From: Paracoccus fistulariae
Lineage (GTDB): Bacteria; Pseudomonadota; Alphaproteobacteria; Rhodobacterales; Rhodobacteraceae
Assembly (NCBI RefSeq): GCF_028553785.1
Contig: NZ_CP067136.1
Coordinates: 2,478,501 to 2,542,500, forward strand
Direction: 5' to 3'
DNA length: 64,000 nucleotides
The position numbers and the translations under genes are program-made. Below are positions 55,982 to 64,000 of this stretch, piece by piece. Under the pieces are notes generated by a model. The model saw only the letters and a list, made by a program, of their open reading frames with translations. It did no database searches and had not been told where the DNA came from. How positions within the stretch are numbered: the stretch's first letter is position 1; every line of letters begins with the position of its first letter.

Positions 55982-57051
55982 GTGACCCCCTCTGCGACCG
56001 AGATGCCCTCGGCCTTGGTGACGGAGAATTGCCGCGCGCGCGCGCCGAAACTGTCGAACAATTCAGGGCCGGTGCCGGTCAGAAAGGACTGCGCGGGCAG
56101 GGCGGCAATGCGATCATAAAGCGCCGCGCGCCGATCCGCGTCCAGATGCGCGGCAACTTCATCCAGCAGCAGCAGAACCGGCTGATCGGACAGCGCGCGC
56201 GCATTGGCCAGGATCATCGACAAGAGCAGCGCCTTTTGTTCGCCGGTCGAGGACAGCGCGGCCGGCATGTTCTGCGGCCCCCAACAGGCGCCAAGATCCG
56301 CGCGATGGGGACCAGACAGGCTGCGCCCGGCGGCCAGATCGCGTGGCCGCATCTGCGACAGCCGTGCGGAAATGCTGTCGGGATCGGGATCGTCGGCAAA
56401 GCCCTCGCCCGGCAGCAGGGTCAGCATGGCGGCGGGGAAATCGCCGCCCTCCTGCGCGGCCATGATCGCGTCAAGCGCGGCCAGCCGGTTGCGGGTCAGC
56501 GCCGCGCCGCTTTCGCCCATCTGGCTTTCCAGCGCGCGATACCAGCCGGGATCGCTGATCTGGTCCTTCAGCAGGCGGTTGCGTTCCCGCATCGCCTTGT
56601 CATAGCCAAGCGCCAGATCGGCGTGATCGGGAAACAGGCTCAGCGTCATGCGGTCCAGAAAACGGCGGCGTGTTTCGGGCGAATCCATCCACAGCCGGTC
56701 CATCGCGGGCACCAGCCAGACCACGCGCAGCAGGCGCGCCAGCGCGGTCTGCGGCACGGGTTTGTCGTCGATGGCCACACTGCGCGGCTGTCCCGGCGGC
56801 GCGGTGATCTGGATGGGTCGCGACCCGATCTGCGCCTGAATGCGCCAGCCCGCGTCACGCCCCTGTCGCGCCTGATCGGGCGCGGCGGCACCACGCAGGC
56901 CACGGCCGGGGGCCAGCATGGACAGTGCTTCAAGGATATTCGTCTTGCCGGACCCGTTCGGGCCGAAAATGGCCACCGGGCGGCGATCCAGCGTCAGATC
57001 CAGCCGGGGCCAGGATCTGAACTGGGCCAGCGACAGGTGGTCTAATGTCAC
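55978..57051 (-). CDS. recF: DNA replication and repair protein RecF
   Basis: RecF loads RecA at gaps with RecO and RecR. The 357-residue SMC-like ATPase has the Walker A AIFGPNGSGKTNILEA (about residues 28-43), the LARLLRVVWLVPAMDRLW region, the signature segment ALSSTGEQKALLLSMILA, and Walker B PVLLLLDEVAAHLDADRRAAL. The start overlaps dnaN by 4 bases, as in many bacteria, and the stop overlaps the LysE-like start. Confidence 0.95.
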   Translation of the reverse strand: MTLDHLSLAQFRSWPRLDLTLDRRPVAIFGPNGSGKTNILEALSMLAPGRGLRGAAAPDQARQGRDAGWRIQAQIGSRPIQITAPPGQPRSVAIDDKPVPQTALARLLRVVWLVPAMDRLWMDSPETRRRFLDRMTLSLFPDHADLALGYDKAMRERNRLLKDQISDPGWYRALESQMGESGAALTRNRLAALDAIMAAQEGGDFPAAMLTLLPGEGFADDPDPDSISARLSQMRPRDLAAGRSLSGPHRADLGACWGPQNMPAALSSTGEQKALLLSMILANARALSDQPVLLLLDEVAAHLDADRRAALYDRIAALPAQSFLTGTGPELFDSFGARARQFSVTKAEGISVAEGVT

Positions 57052-58166
57052 ACGCGCATCGGCATGACGACATAGACCGCCGTCTGGTCGCTGCCTTCGC
57101 GGATCAGCGCCGCATCGCCCGAGCCGTTGAACATGAAGACCGCATTGTCGCGATCCACCTGACTGGCGATTTCCTGCAGATATTTGGCATTGAAGCCGAT
57201 TTCCAGCGGGTCATCGGCATAGGCGACGATCAGTTCCTCATCCGCAGCACCGGCATCGGGTGCATTGACCGACAGGATCAGCCGGTCCGCATCCAGTGCC
57301 AGCTTGACCGCGCGCGACCGTTCGCTGCTGACCGTGGCGACGCGGTCCACGGCGCGGGCGAAATCGCTGGCATCGACTTCCAGCTTGCGGGCATTATTGG
57401 CGGGGATGACGCGCGAGTAATCGGGGAAGGTCCCGTCGATCACCTTCGAGGTCAGGGTGATGGTCGGCGTTGCAAAACGCACCTTGGTTTCGCTGACCGA
57501 GACGGCGATATCCGCATCATCCTCGTCCAGCAGCTTGCGCAATTCGGCCACGGTCTTGCGCGGAACGATCACGCCCGGCATCTCATCGGCGCCCTGGGGA
57601 AGCGGCGCGTCGATCCGGGCCAGCCGGTGCCCGTCAGTGGCGACGCAGCGCAGCACCGGGCCGTCCTCGCTTTGGGCGACATGCATATAGACGCCATTGA
57701 GGTAATACCGTGTCTCTTCGGTCGAGATGGCGAATTTCGACTTGTCGAACAAGCGGCGCAACACGCTGGCCTTGGCGCTGAAATTGGCACCATATTCGGT
57801 GCTGGCCATGACCGGGAAATCCTCGCGGGGCAGGGTGGCCAGGCTGAAATTCGACCGGCCCGCCTGAACCGACAGGCGACCTGCGGCATCGTCGCTGGTG
57901 ATATTGACCAAAGCCCCGTCGGGCAGCTTGCGGGCGATTTCATTCAGCATCACGGCGCTGACGGTGGTAGCGCCGGGCCGTTCGACCTGGGCTGCGGCCT
58001 TGTCCACGACCTCGGTATCCAGATCGGTGGCGCGGAAGCTGACGCCCTCGGGCGTCGCTTCGATCAGAACATTGGCCAGAATCGGGATGGTGTTGCGGCG
58101 TTCGACAACGGATTGCGCCTGAGCAACGGCTTTCACCAGAACGGCGCGTTCGATCGAGAATTTCAT
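57048..58166 (-). CDS. dnaN: DNA polymerase III beta subunit (sliding clamp)
   Basis: DnaN is the ring that tethers the polymerase to DNA. The 372-residue protein starts MKFSIERAVLVKAVAQAQSV and has the three DnaN domains: NTIPILANVLIEA, PREDFPVMAS and FSISTEETRYYLNGVYMHVA (read here as FAISTEETRYYLNGVY), then RVATVSSERSRAVKLAL; it ends AVYVVMPMRV, the family C-terminus. A 101-base gap separates it from dnaA; recF overlaps its stop by 4 bases. Confidence 0.96.
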   Translation of the reverse strand: MKFSIERAVLVKAVAQAQSVVERRNTIPILANVLIEATPEGVSFRATDLDTEVVDKAAAQVERPGATTVSAVMLNEIARKLPDGALVNITSDDAAGRLSVQAGRSNFSLATLPREDFPVMASTEYGANFSAKASVLRRLFDKSKFAISTEETRYYLNGVYMHVAQSEDGPVLRCVATDGHRLARIDAPLPQGADEMPGVIVPRKTVAELRKLLDEDDADIAVSVSETKVRFATPTITLTSKVIDGTFPDYSRVIPANNARKLEVDASDFARAVDRVATVSSERSRAVKLALDADRLILSVNAPDAGAADEELIVAYADDPLEIGFNAKYLQEIASQVDRDNAVFMFNGSGDAALIREGSDQTAVYVVMPMRV

Positions 58167-58267
58167 CGCTTGTCCCTGTCCCTATGGCCGGTTCGGCCCC
58201 CATGTACCGGCGTAGTTTGTAACCGCCCCGAAGGACGGTCACAAGGTTTTCATGCGCGGCAGGGGCG

Positions 58268-59668
<1,401 letters not shown>

Positions 59669-60135
59669 AGTCTCGTTGCCCTATATTCCTGTCCCCAGCC
59701 CTCGCCAGTTGATGGCGAAGAAGAATTCACGGCACGCAGGCAGCGTTCGGCAACACGAAAACCGGCACCAAGAATACGGTGCGTAAATGGGCATCCTGCC
59801 CGAACGAACGAACTTAAGACAGGGCCCGTCAAAAGCCGGTGGCAGCCGACCTTTAAAGGACCCCAAGGACGAATCCAGAATCGCTTCTGCTTCATTCCCT
59901 GACCTGACCCGTCGAAAGCGCTTATTTACCGCTGTTTGGGCGAGGTCTGTCCCCCTGTCGCGACGTGAATCGCTGGATGAACCTAGCAACAGCCGCTTGA
60001 GGCGTGCAACTGAACTATGCGCTTGACACAGGCTTTCCGTGATCGAATCTCCGATGCCATTGACTCACAAGCAAATTTTCCAGATGGCATTGAAAAGTAA
60101 CAATATTATCCAACAAACATTCCGCAAGAAATGAA

Positions 60136-60167
60136 ATGGGGCATGAACCGGAAGGTTCATACCCCAT
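60136..60167 (-). terminator. Terminator after rpsT
   Basis: ATGGGG-C-ATGAACC (60136-60149) and GGTTCAT-A-CCCCAT (60154-60167) form a 13-bp stem with one C-A mismatch and a 4-base loop. Read leftwards the stem is followed by TTTCATTTCTT, a T-rich tail, so it probably ends the rpsT transcript. Confidence 0.7.
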
Positions 60168-60211
60168 CTTGCGAATCCGCCTAAACAGGCCGGATCTTTA
60201 TCTATTTCAGC

Positions 60212-60225
60212 GCCCGCGAGCGGGC
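60212..60225. repeat. Small GC hairpin directly after rpsT
   Basis: GCCCGC (60212-60217), GA, GCGGGC (60220-60225) form a 6-bp stem 5 bases past the rpsT stop. It may act with the stronger hairpin at 60136 or protect the mRNA end. Confidence 0.4.
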
Positions 60226-60230
60226 CGAAA

Positions 60231-60500
60231 TCAGGCTGCCGACAGCGCCTTGACCCGGGCCGAGAGGCGCGAAATCTTGCGGGCTGCGGTGTTCTTGTGA
60301 ACGACGCCTTTGGTCACACCGCGCATCAGTTCGGGCTGGGCGGCTTTCAGCGCATCACGGGCCGCATCGGCATTGCCGCTGGCGATGGCTTCTTCGACTT
60401 TGCGCAGGAAGGTGCGGATGCGCGAGCGGCGGGCTTTGTTGATGTCGGTGCGACGCTCGGTCTGGCGGGCGCGCTTTTTCGACTGCAGGGTATTGGCCAT
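60231..60500 (-). CDS. rpsT: 30S ribosomal protein S20
   Basis: S20 binds 16S rRNA in the small subunit. The 89-residue basic protein begins [20 protein letters not shown] and has [18 protein letters not shown] and [20 protein letters not shown]; the length and Lys/Arg content are typical. Upstream, on the reverse strand, lies a hairpin in the leader (60554-60574). Gene order mutM, enoyl-CoA hydratase, rpsT, dnaA is common in Rhodobacterales as far as I know. Confidence 0.95.
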   Translation of the reverse strand: MANTLQSKKRARQTERRTDINKARRSRIRTFLRKVEEAIASGNADAARDALKAAQPELMRGVTKGVVHKNTAARKISRLSARVKALSAA

Positions 60501-60553
60501 ATTTCGGGTCCTATCGGGTCTTTAGCGTTTCTGTCGCGCAAAAGACCCAAGGC

Positions 60554-60574
60554 ACCGTCTTCCGAAAAGACGGT
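60554..60574. repeat. Hairpin in the rpsT leader
   Basis: ACCGTCTT (60554-60561) and AAGACGGT (60567-60574) form a perfect 8-bp stem with a 5-base loop, 54 bases before the rpsT start. It may terminate the enoyl-CoA hydratase transcript (TTTT occurs 12 bases further on) or regulate rpsT translation. Confidence 0.45.
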
Positions 60575-60665
60575 CATGATTCTTGCCTAAGCGGGCCCAC
60601 GCGCATGTAAGCGAAGGCCTATAGGGGATATTCCGCCGGATGGGAACCCCGAATCAACGCCCGGC

Positions 60666-61442
60666 TTACTTGTCGCGGAATTGCGGTTCGCGCTTTTCCA
60701 GGAAAGCGGCCATGCCTTCCTTCTGATCCTCGGTGCCGAAGAGCGAATGGAAGGCGCGACGTTCAAAGCGGATGCCCTCGGACAGCGTCGTCTCGTAGGA
60801 ACGGTTGACGGCTTCCTTGATCGTCTTGACGGTGATCTGGGATTTCTCGGCGATCTTGCGGGCGGCGGCCAGCGCTTCGGGGATCAGCTTGGCGGTCGGC
60901 ACGACGCGGCTGACAAGGCCCGCGCGCTCGGCTTCGGCTGCATCCATGAAGCGGCCGGTCAGATGCATGTCCATGGCCTTGGACTTGCCGATGATGCGGG
61001 TCATCCGCTGCGTGCCGCCAATGCCTGCGACCACGCCCAGATTGACTTCGGGCTGTCCGAATTTCGCGTTTTCAGCCGCGATGACGAAATCGCAGATCAT
61101 CGCCAATTCGCAGCCGCCACCCAAGGCATAGCCGCTGACCGCCGCAATGATCGGCTTGCGAATACGCTCGATCACCTGAACCTGCGCGCCGAAGAGGTCT
61201 TCGTTATAGACATCGACAAAGGACTTTTCCGCCATCTCCTTGATGTCGGCACCCGCGGCAAAGGCCTTTTCGCTGCCGGTGATGACGATGCAGCGCACCT
61301 TGTCGTTATTGTCGGCTTCGGTCAGAGCCTCGGCAAGTTCAGAGATCAGGCTCGAGTTCAGGGCATTCAGCGCCTCGGGTCGGTTGAGACGGATCAGAGC
61401 GACATCATCTTCGTTTTCGACGATGATCGTTTCATAAGCCAT
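60666..61442 (-). CDS. Enoyl-CoA hydratase
   Basis: A 258-residue crotonase-fold enzyme that adds water to trans-2-enoyl-CoA in fatty acid beta-oxidation. The N-terminus [20 protein letters not shown] leads to [20 protein letters not shown], the oxyanion-hole segment, and [20 protein letters not shown] with the conserved glycines. The catalytic glutamates are expected in ECxLA-like GGCELAM and in [24 protein letters not shown] precedes the ATG. It is placed between mutM and rpsT on the same strand. Confidence 0.92.
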   Translation of the reverse strand: MAYETIIVENEDDVALIRLNRPEALNALNSSLISELAEALTEADNNDKVRCIVITGSEKAFAAGADIKEMAEKSFVDVYNEDLFGAQVQVIERIRKPIIAAVSGYALGGGCELAMICDFVIAAENAKFGQPEVNLGVVAGIGGTQRMTRIIGKSKAMDMHLTGRFMDAAEAERAGLVSRVVPTAKLIPEALAAARKIAEKSQITVKTIKEAVNRSYETTLSEGIRFERRAFHSLFGTEDQKEGMAAFLEKREPQFRDK

Positions 61443-61516
61443 GAGCTATGTCCTTATTGGCATAAGTTATCGCCGGGAACCTATCAGCACCTGCCGGGGG
61501 ATTCCAAGCACCTGAC

Positions 61517-62362
61517 TTAGCGTTGACAAACAGGACAGTAGAAGCTTGAACGCCCGGACTGCACCACCCGTCTGACAGTCCCGCCGCATTCCGGGCTCTG
61601 GCAGGGCTGACCCTCGCGGTCGTAAACGCGAAAACTGTGCTGGAAATACCCCAACTCGCCAGTGGCTTGCCGGTGATCGCGTAACGATGACCCGCCTGCC
61701 GCGATGGCATCGGTCAGCACGGCGCGGATCTGCGCGATCAACAATTCAAGACGCTTTGCAGAAATACGTCCCGCCGCCCGTCTGGGATCGATTCGCGCCC
61801 GGTAAAGCGCCTCGCTGACATAGATATTGCCCAGCCCCGCGACGATTTTCTGATCCAGAAGCGCCTGCTTCACCGGGCTGCGCCGATTGCGGAAGGCGGC
61901 TGACAGATAGGCGGTATCGAAAACCGCATCGAAAGGTTCTGGCCCCAGATGGGCCAGCAGCGGGTGCTCGGCCCCCTCGCGGATCAGATCGACCATGCCA
62001 AAGCGCCGCGCATCGTTGAAGGTGATGGTTGTGCCGGCCTCGGTCGTCAGCACGACGTGATCGTGCCGCGGCAGGATCGCCGGATCGCGGTGATAATCGG
62101 CGGTGGCGGCACCCTCGATCAGCATCCGGCCGGACATGCCCAGATGCATCAGCAATATGCCCCCGCGATCAAGATCGGCCAGCAGATATTTCGACCGCCG
62201 CCGCAGCGCGGTCACGGTCGCCCCGGTCAGCACCTGCACCAGATCGACCGGCAGCGGCCAGCGCAGATCGGGCCTGCGCGCGTCGGCTCGGGCGATGCGC
62301 TGACCTTCAAGATGCGGCTGCAATCCGCGCCGGACGGTTTCGACCTCTGGCAGTTCTGGCAC
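61517..62362 (-). CDS. mutM: Formamidopyrimidine-DNA glycosylase (Fpg)
   Basis: Fpg removes oxidised purines and cuts the DNA backbone; its catalytic nucleophile is the N-terminal proline after Met removal. I therefore set the start at GTG 62362, giving [20 protein letters not shown] with Pro2 and the neighbouring Glu3. AAGGGA lies six bases before it. An earlier in-frame start at 62383 would bury this proline and is rejected. The protein of 281 residues has the C-terminal zinc finger [20 protein letters not shown] with CPVCQR at the end. Divergent from ubiE. Confidence 0.95.
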   Translation of the reverse strand: MPELPEVETVRRGLQPHLEGQRIARADARRPDLRWPLPVDLVQVLTGATVTALRRRSKYLLADLDRGGILLMHLGMSGRMLIEGAATADYHRDPAILPRHDHVVLTTEAGTTITFNDARRFGMVDLIREGAEHPLLAHLGPEPFDAVFDTAYLSAAFRNRRSPVKQALLDQKIVAGLGNIYVSEALYRARIDPRRAAGRISAKRLELLIAQIRAVLTDAIAAGGSSLRDHRQATGELGYFQHSFRVYDREGQPCQSPECGGTVRRVVQSGRSSFYCPVCQR

Positions 62363-62464
62363 CTGAATTCCCTTTCGTCGCATTGCACCGCTGGCCCATC
62401 CCGGTCATTGTGCCCGCGACGCGCCGGTCTTATCTGGTGCGCAAAGACAAGAACGGCAAGCGCG

Positions 62465-63211
62465 ATGACCCAGAACAAGAAAACCCATTTCGGCTTTCAG
62501 ACCGTGGATGAGGACGCCAAGGCGGGCATGGTCCATGGCGTGTTTTCCAGCGTTGCCTCGCGCTATGACGTGATGAACGACCTGATGAGCGCGGGCATTC
62601 ACCGGATCTGGAAGAATGCGATGATGGACTGGCTGGCCCCGCGCAACGGGCAGGAGCTGCTGGATGTCGCGGGCGGCACTGGCGATATCGCCTTCCGGTT
62701 TCTGGATCGCGCACCTCAGGCGCGTGTGACGGTTTGCGACATGACCGAATCCATGCTGGTCGAGGGCCGCAAGCGCGGCGAGGCCGCCGCCAGGGCCGAC
62801 CGCCTGTCCTGGGTCACCGGCGATGCCATGGCGCTGCCCTTTGCCGATAACAGCTTCGACCGCTACACGATCAGCTTTGGCATCCGCAACGTGACCCGCA
62901 TCGGCGATGCTTTGGCCGAAGCCTATCGCGTGCTGCGTCCGGGCGGCCGCCTGATGGTGCTGGAATTCAGCCAGATCCCGGTGCCCGCGATGCAATGGGC
63001 CTATGACCGCTACAGCTTCAATGTGATTCCGGCGATGGGTCAGGCCGTGACCGGGGATCGCGACAGCTATCAATATCTGGTCGAATCGATCCGCAAATTT
63101 CCCGATCAGGACAGTTTCGCCGCCATGATCCGCGAGGAGGGCTTTGGCCGCGTGCAATGGCGCAACCTGTCCATGGGCATTGCCGCGCTGCATTCGGGGT
63201 GGAAGCTGTAA
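62465..63211 (+). CDS. ubiE: Ubiquinone/menaquinone biosynthesis methyltransferase UbiE
   Basis: UbiE carries out a C-methylation in ubiquinone synthesis. The ATG at 62465 gives 248 residues starting [20 protein letters not shown], and then [20 protein letters not shown] and [15 protein letters not shown], the UbiE signatures. The SAM motif [20 protein letters not shown] and the motif [20 protein letters not shown] are present; it ends [12 protein letters not shown], as in the family. ubiB starts at the base following its stop. Confidence 0.96.
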   Translation: MTQNKKTHFGFQTVDEDAKAGMVHGVFSSVASRYDVMNDLMSAGIHRIWKNAMMDWLAPRNGQELLDVAGGTGDIAFRFLDRAPQARVTVCDMTESMLVEGRKRGEAAARADRLSWVTGDAMALPFADNSFDRYTISFGIRNVTRIGDALAEAYRVLRPGGRLMVLEFSQIPVPAMQWAYDRYSFNVIPAMGQAVTGDRDSYQYLVESIRKFPDQDSFAAMIREEGFGRVQWRNLSMGIAALHSGWKL

Positions 63212-64000
63212 ATGCGCGGTCCGCACAATATCCTGCGCCTGATCCGCACGGGCGCCACCTTCGAACGCACGGGTGCCATGGGCGCCGTGCTGGACGCGAT
63301 GGAGGCGCCGCCGCGCCTGCGTGCCGCAGCCCGGATCATGGGCTGGCCGTTCCGCTGGCTGGGCTATAAGGGCGATCCGAACCTGCCGCCGATCACCCGC
63401 GCGATCACCGCGCTTGGTCCGGCCTATATCAAGTTCGGCCAGATCCTCTCGACACGTGCCGATGTAGTCGGGCCTGAAATGGCCGATCAGCTGCGCATGT
63501 TGCAGGACCGTTTGCCGCCCTTTCCCACCGATGTCGCGATGGAGATCGTCGAAGGCGATCTGGGCCGGCCCGTCGATGAGATGTTCGTCGAATTCTCGGA
63601 CCCGGTCGCCGCCGCCTCGATCGCGCAGGTTCACCGCGCGCGTCTGCGCGACAGCGGGCAAGAGGTCGCGGTCAAGGTCGTTCGCCCCGGCATCGGTGCC
63701 GCCTTCCGCCGCGATATCGACGCCTTCCACTTCGCCGCCCGGCTGATCGAATTCCTGTCACCCTCGACCCGCCGCCTGCGCCCGCGCGATGTGGTCAGCC
63801 ATTTCGAATCCGTGGTGACGGGCGAACAGGATATGCGGCTGGAATCGGCCTCGGCTTCGGAATTCGCGGAAAATACCAAGGATGATGACGGTTTTCGCGT
63901 GCCGCGTCCGCATTGGTCGGTCTCTTCCCGTCGCGTGATGACCGCGGATTGGGCCGAGGGGCTGCCCATGGGCGATCCCGCCGAATTGGCCGCTGCGGGC
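63212..64000 (+). CDS. ubiB: ABC1/UbiB family protein, N-terminal part
   Basis: UbiB is an atypical kinase-like ATPase needed for ubiquinone synthesis. The window shows the first 263 codons. Visible: the KxGQ-type extension ALGPAYIKFGQILSTRADVV (KFGQ), the Ala-rich nucleotide loop DPVAAASIAQVHRARL, and the lysine of VAVKVVRPGIG. Start ATG 63212 directly follows the ubiE TAA stop, so the genes form a ubiE-ubiB operon. The catalytic C-terminal lobe is beyond the window edge. Confidence 0.93.
   Translation, partial: MRGPHNILRLIRTGATFERTGAMGAVLDAMEAPPRLRAAARIMGWPFRWLGYKGDPNLPPITRAITALGPAYIKFGQILSTRADVVGPEMADQLRMLQDRLPPFPTDVAMEIVEGDLGRPVDEMFVEFSDPVAAASIAQVHRARLRDSGQEVAVKVVRPGIGAAFRRDIDAFHFAARLIEFLSPSTRRLRPRDVVSHFESVVTGEQDMRLESASASEFAENTKDDDGFRVPRPHWSVSSRRVMTADWAEGLPMGDPAELAAAG

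Larger units (their letters stand above)
59669..60230. other. Long gene-free region upstream of dnaA, with hairpins and a DnaA-box-like site
   Basis: This 562-base stretch lies between rpsT and dnaA, both leftward. Seen in it: TTATCCAAC at 60106-60114 (two mismatches to a DnaA box, possible autoregulation), a GATGCCATTG / GATGGCATTG near-repeat pair around 60053-60092 that can pair by its ATGCCAT and ATGGCAT cores, a TTGACA at 60023-60028 on the forward strand, and the rpsT hairpins (separate entries). No coding frame on either strand is supported. It is unusually long for a dnaA leader. Confidence 0.55.

Noticed and set aside
60023..60050. Forward-strand TTGACA with a -10 after 17 bases
   Set aside because: The -10 (AATCTC) is poor and no rightward gene follows, so I do not call a promoter.

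Overview
The window looks like a chromosome segment of a GC-rich alphaproteobacterium, most likely a member of the Rhodobacterales close to Paracoccus. Three things suggest this: the origin neighbourhood dnaQ-coaE-aroE / hemJ-rho-mnmE-mnmG-rsmG-parA-parB, the separate dnaA-dnaN-recF block, and a glutathione-dependent formaldehyde pathway. The species is an inference; no rRNA or tRNA gene is present to fix it. I saw no insertion sequence, phage gene or CRISPR array. Coding density is high.

Layout. (1) 1-9.4 kb is the replication and segregation region. aroE, coaE and dnaQ run left and hemJ to parB run right, away from a 481-base gap that carries DnaA boxes, an IHF-like site and an AT-rich stretch. 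This gap is the probable oriC. Two perfect 16-bp parS sites lie at the starts of mnmG and rsmG, just upstream of parA-parB. (2) 9.4-14.4 kb holds a tightly overlapping leftward operon rph-rdgB-ridA-hemW-ybaN-like, divergent from the heat-shock pair hrcA-grpE. (3) 14.5-17.8 kb holds formaldehyde detoxification (glutathione-dependent dehydrogenase plus fghA) with a ClpP-like protease and a GNAT acetyltransferase between them. (4) 17.8-25.6 kb is a surface-glycan locus: UDP-galactopyranose mutase, a GlfT1-like and a GlfT2-like glycosyltransferase, a sulfotransferase-like protein, and a 779-residue fusion of a sulfotransferase-like domain to a glycosyltransferase-like domain. It reads as a pathway for a galactofuranose glycan that may be sulfated. 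(5) 25.8-40.6 kb is a mixed housekeeping and accessory stretch: ornithine cyclodeaminase family, Na/Pi cotransporter, acid phosphatase, MFS, LolA, YceI, UbiH-like, SDR, AMP nucleosidase, HU, EamA, GST with a WYL regulator, and a class V aminotransferase with an Lrp/AsnC regulator. (6) 40.6-47.7 kb is the ligase-associated DNA repair module (exonuclease, ATP-dependent ligase, Lhr-type helicase, PdeM), interrupted by a reverse-strand leishmanolysin-like metallopeptidase. (7) 47.7-50.9 kb codes for envelope proteins: an outer-membrane beta-barrel, an exported transthyretin/HIUase-like protein and a serine hydrolase with a META domain. (8) 51.2-64 kb holds gyrB, a phospholipase D family protein, lysE-like, recF, dnaN, dnaA, rpsT, an enoyl-CoA hydratase, mutM, and rightward ubiE-ubiB. 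The last gene runs off the window.

The dnaA block lies about 56 kb from the proposed origin and is read towards it. The best candidates for something less described are the galactofuranose/sulfotransferase locus, the split ligase module, the ClpP-like protease with an acidic leader inside the formaldehyde cluster, and the exported HIUase-like protein with an altered C-terminal signature.
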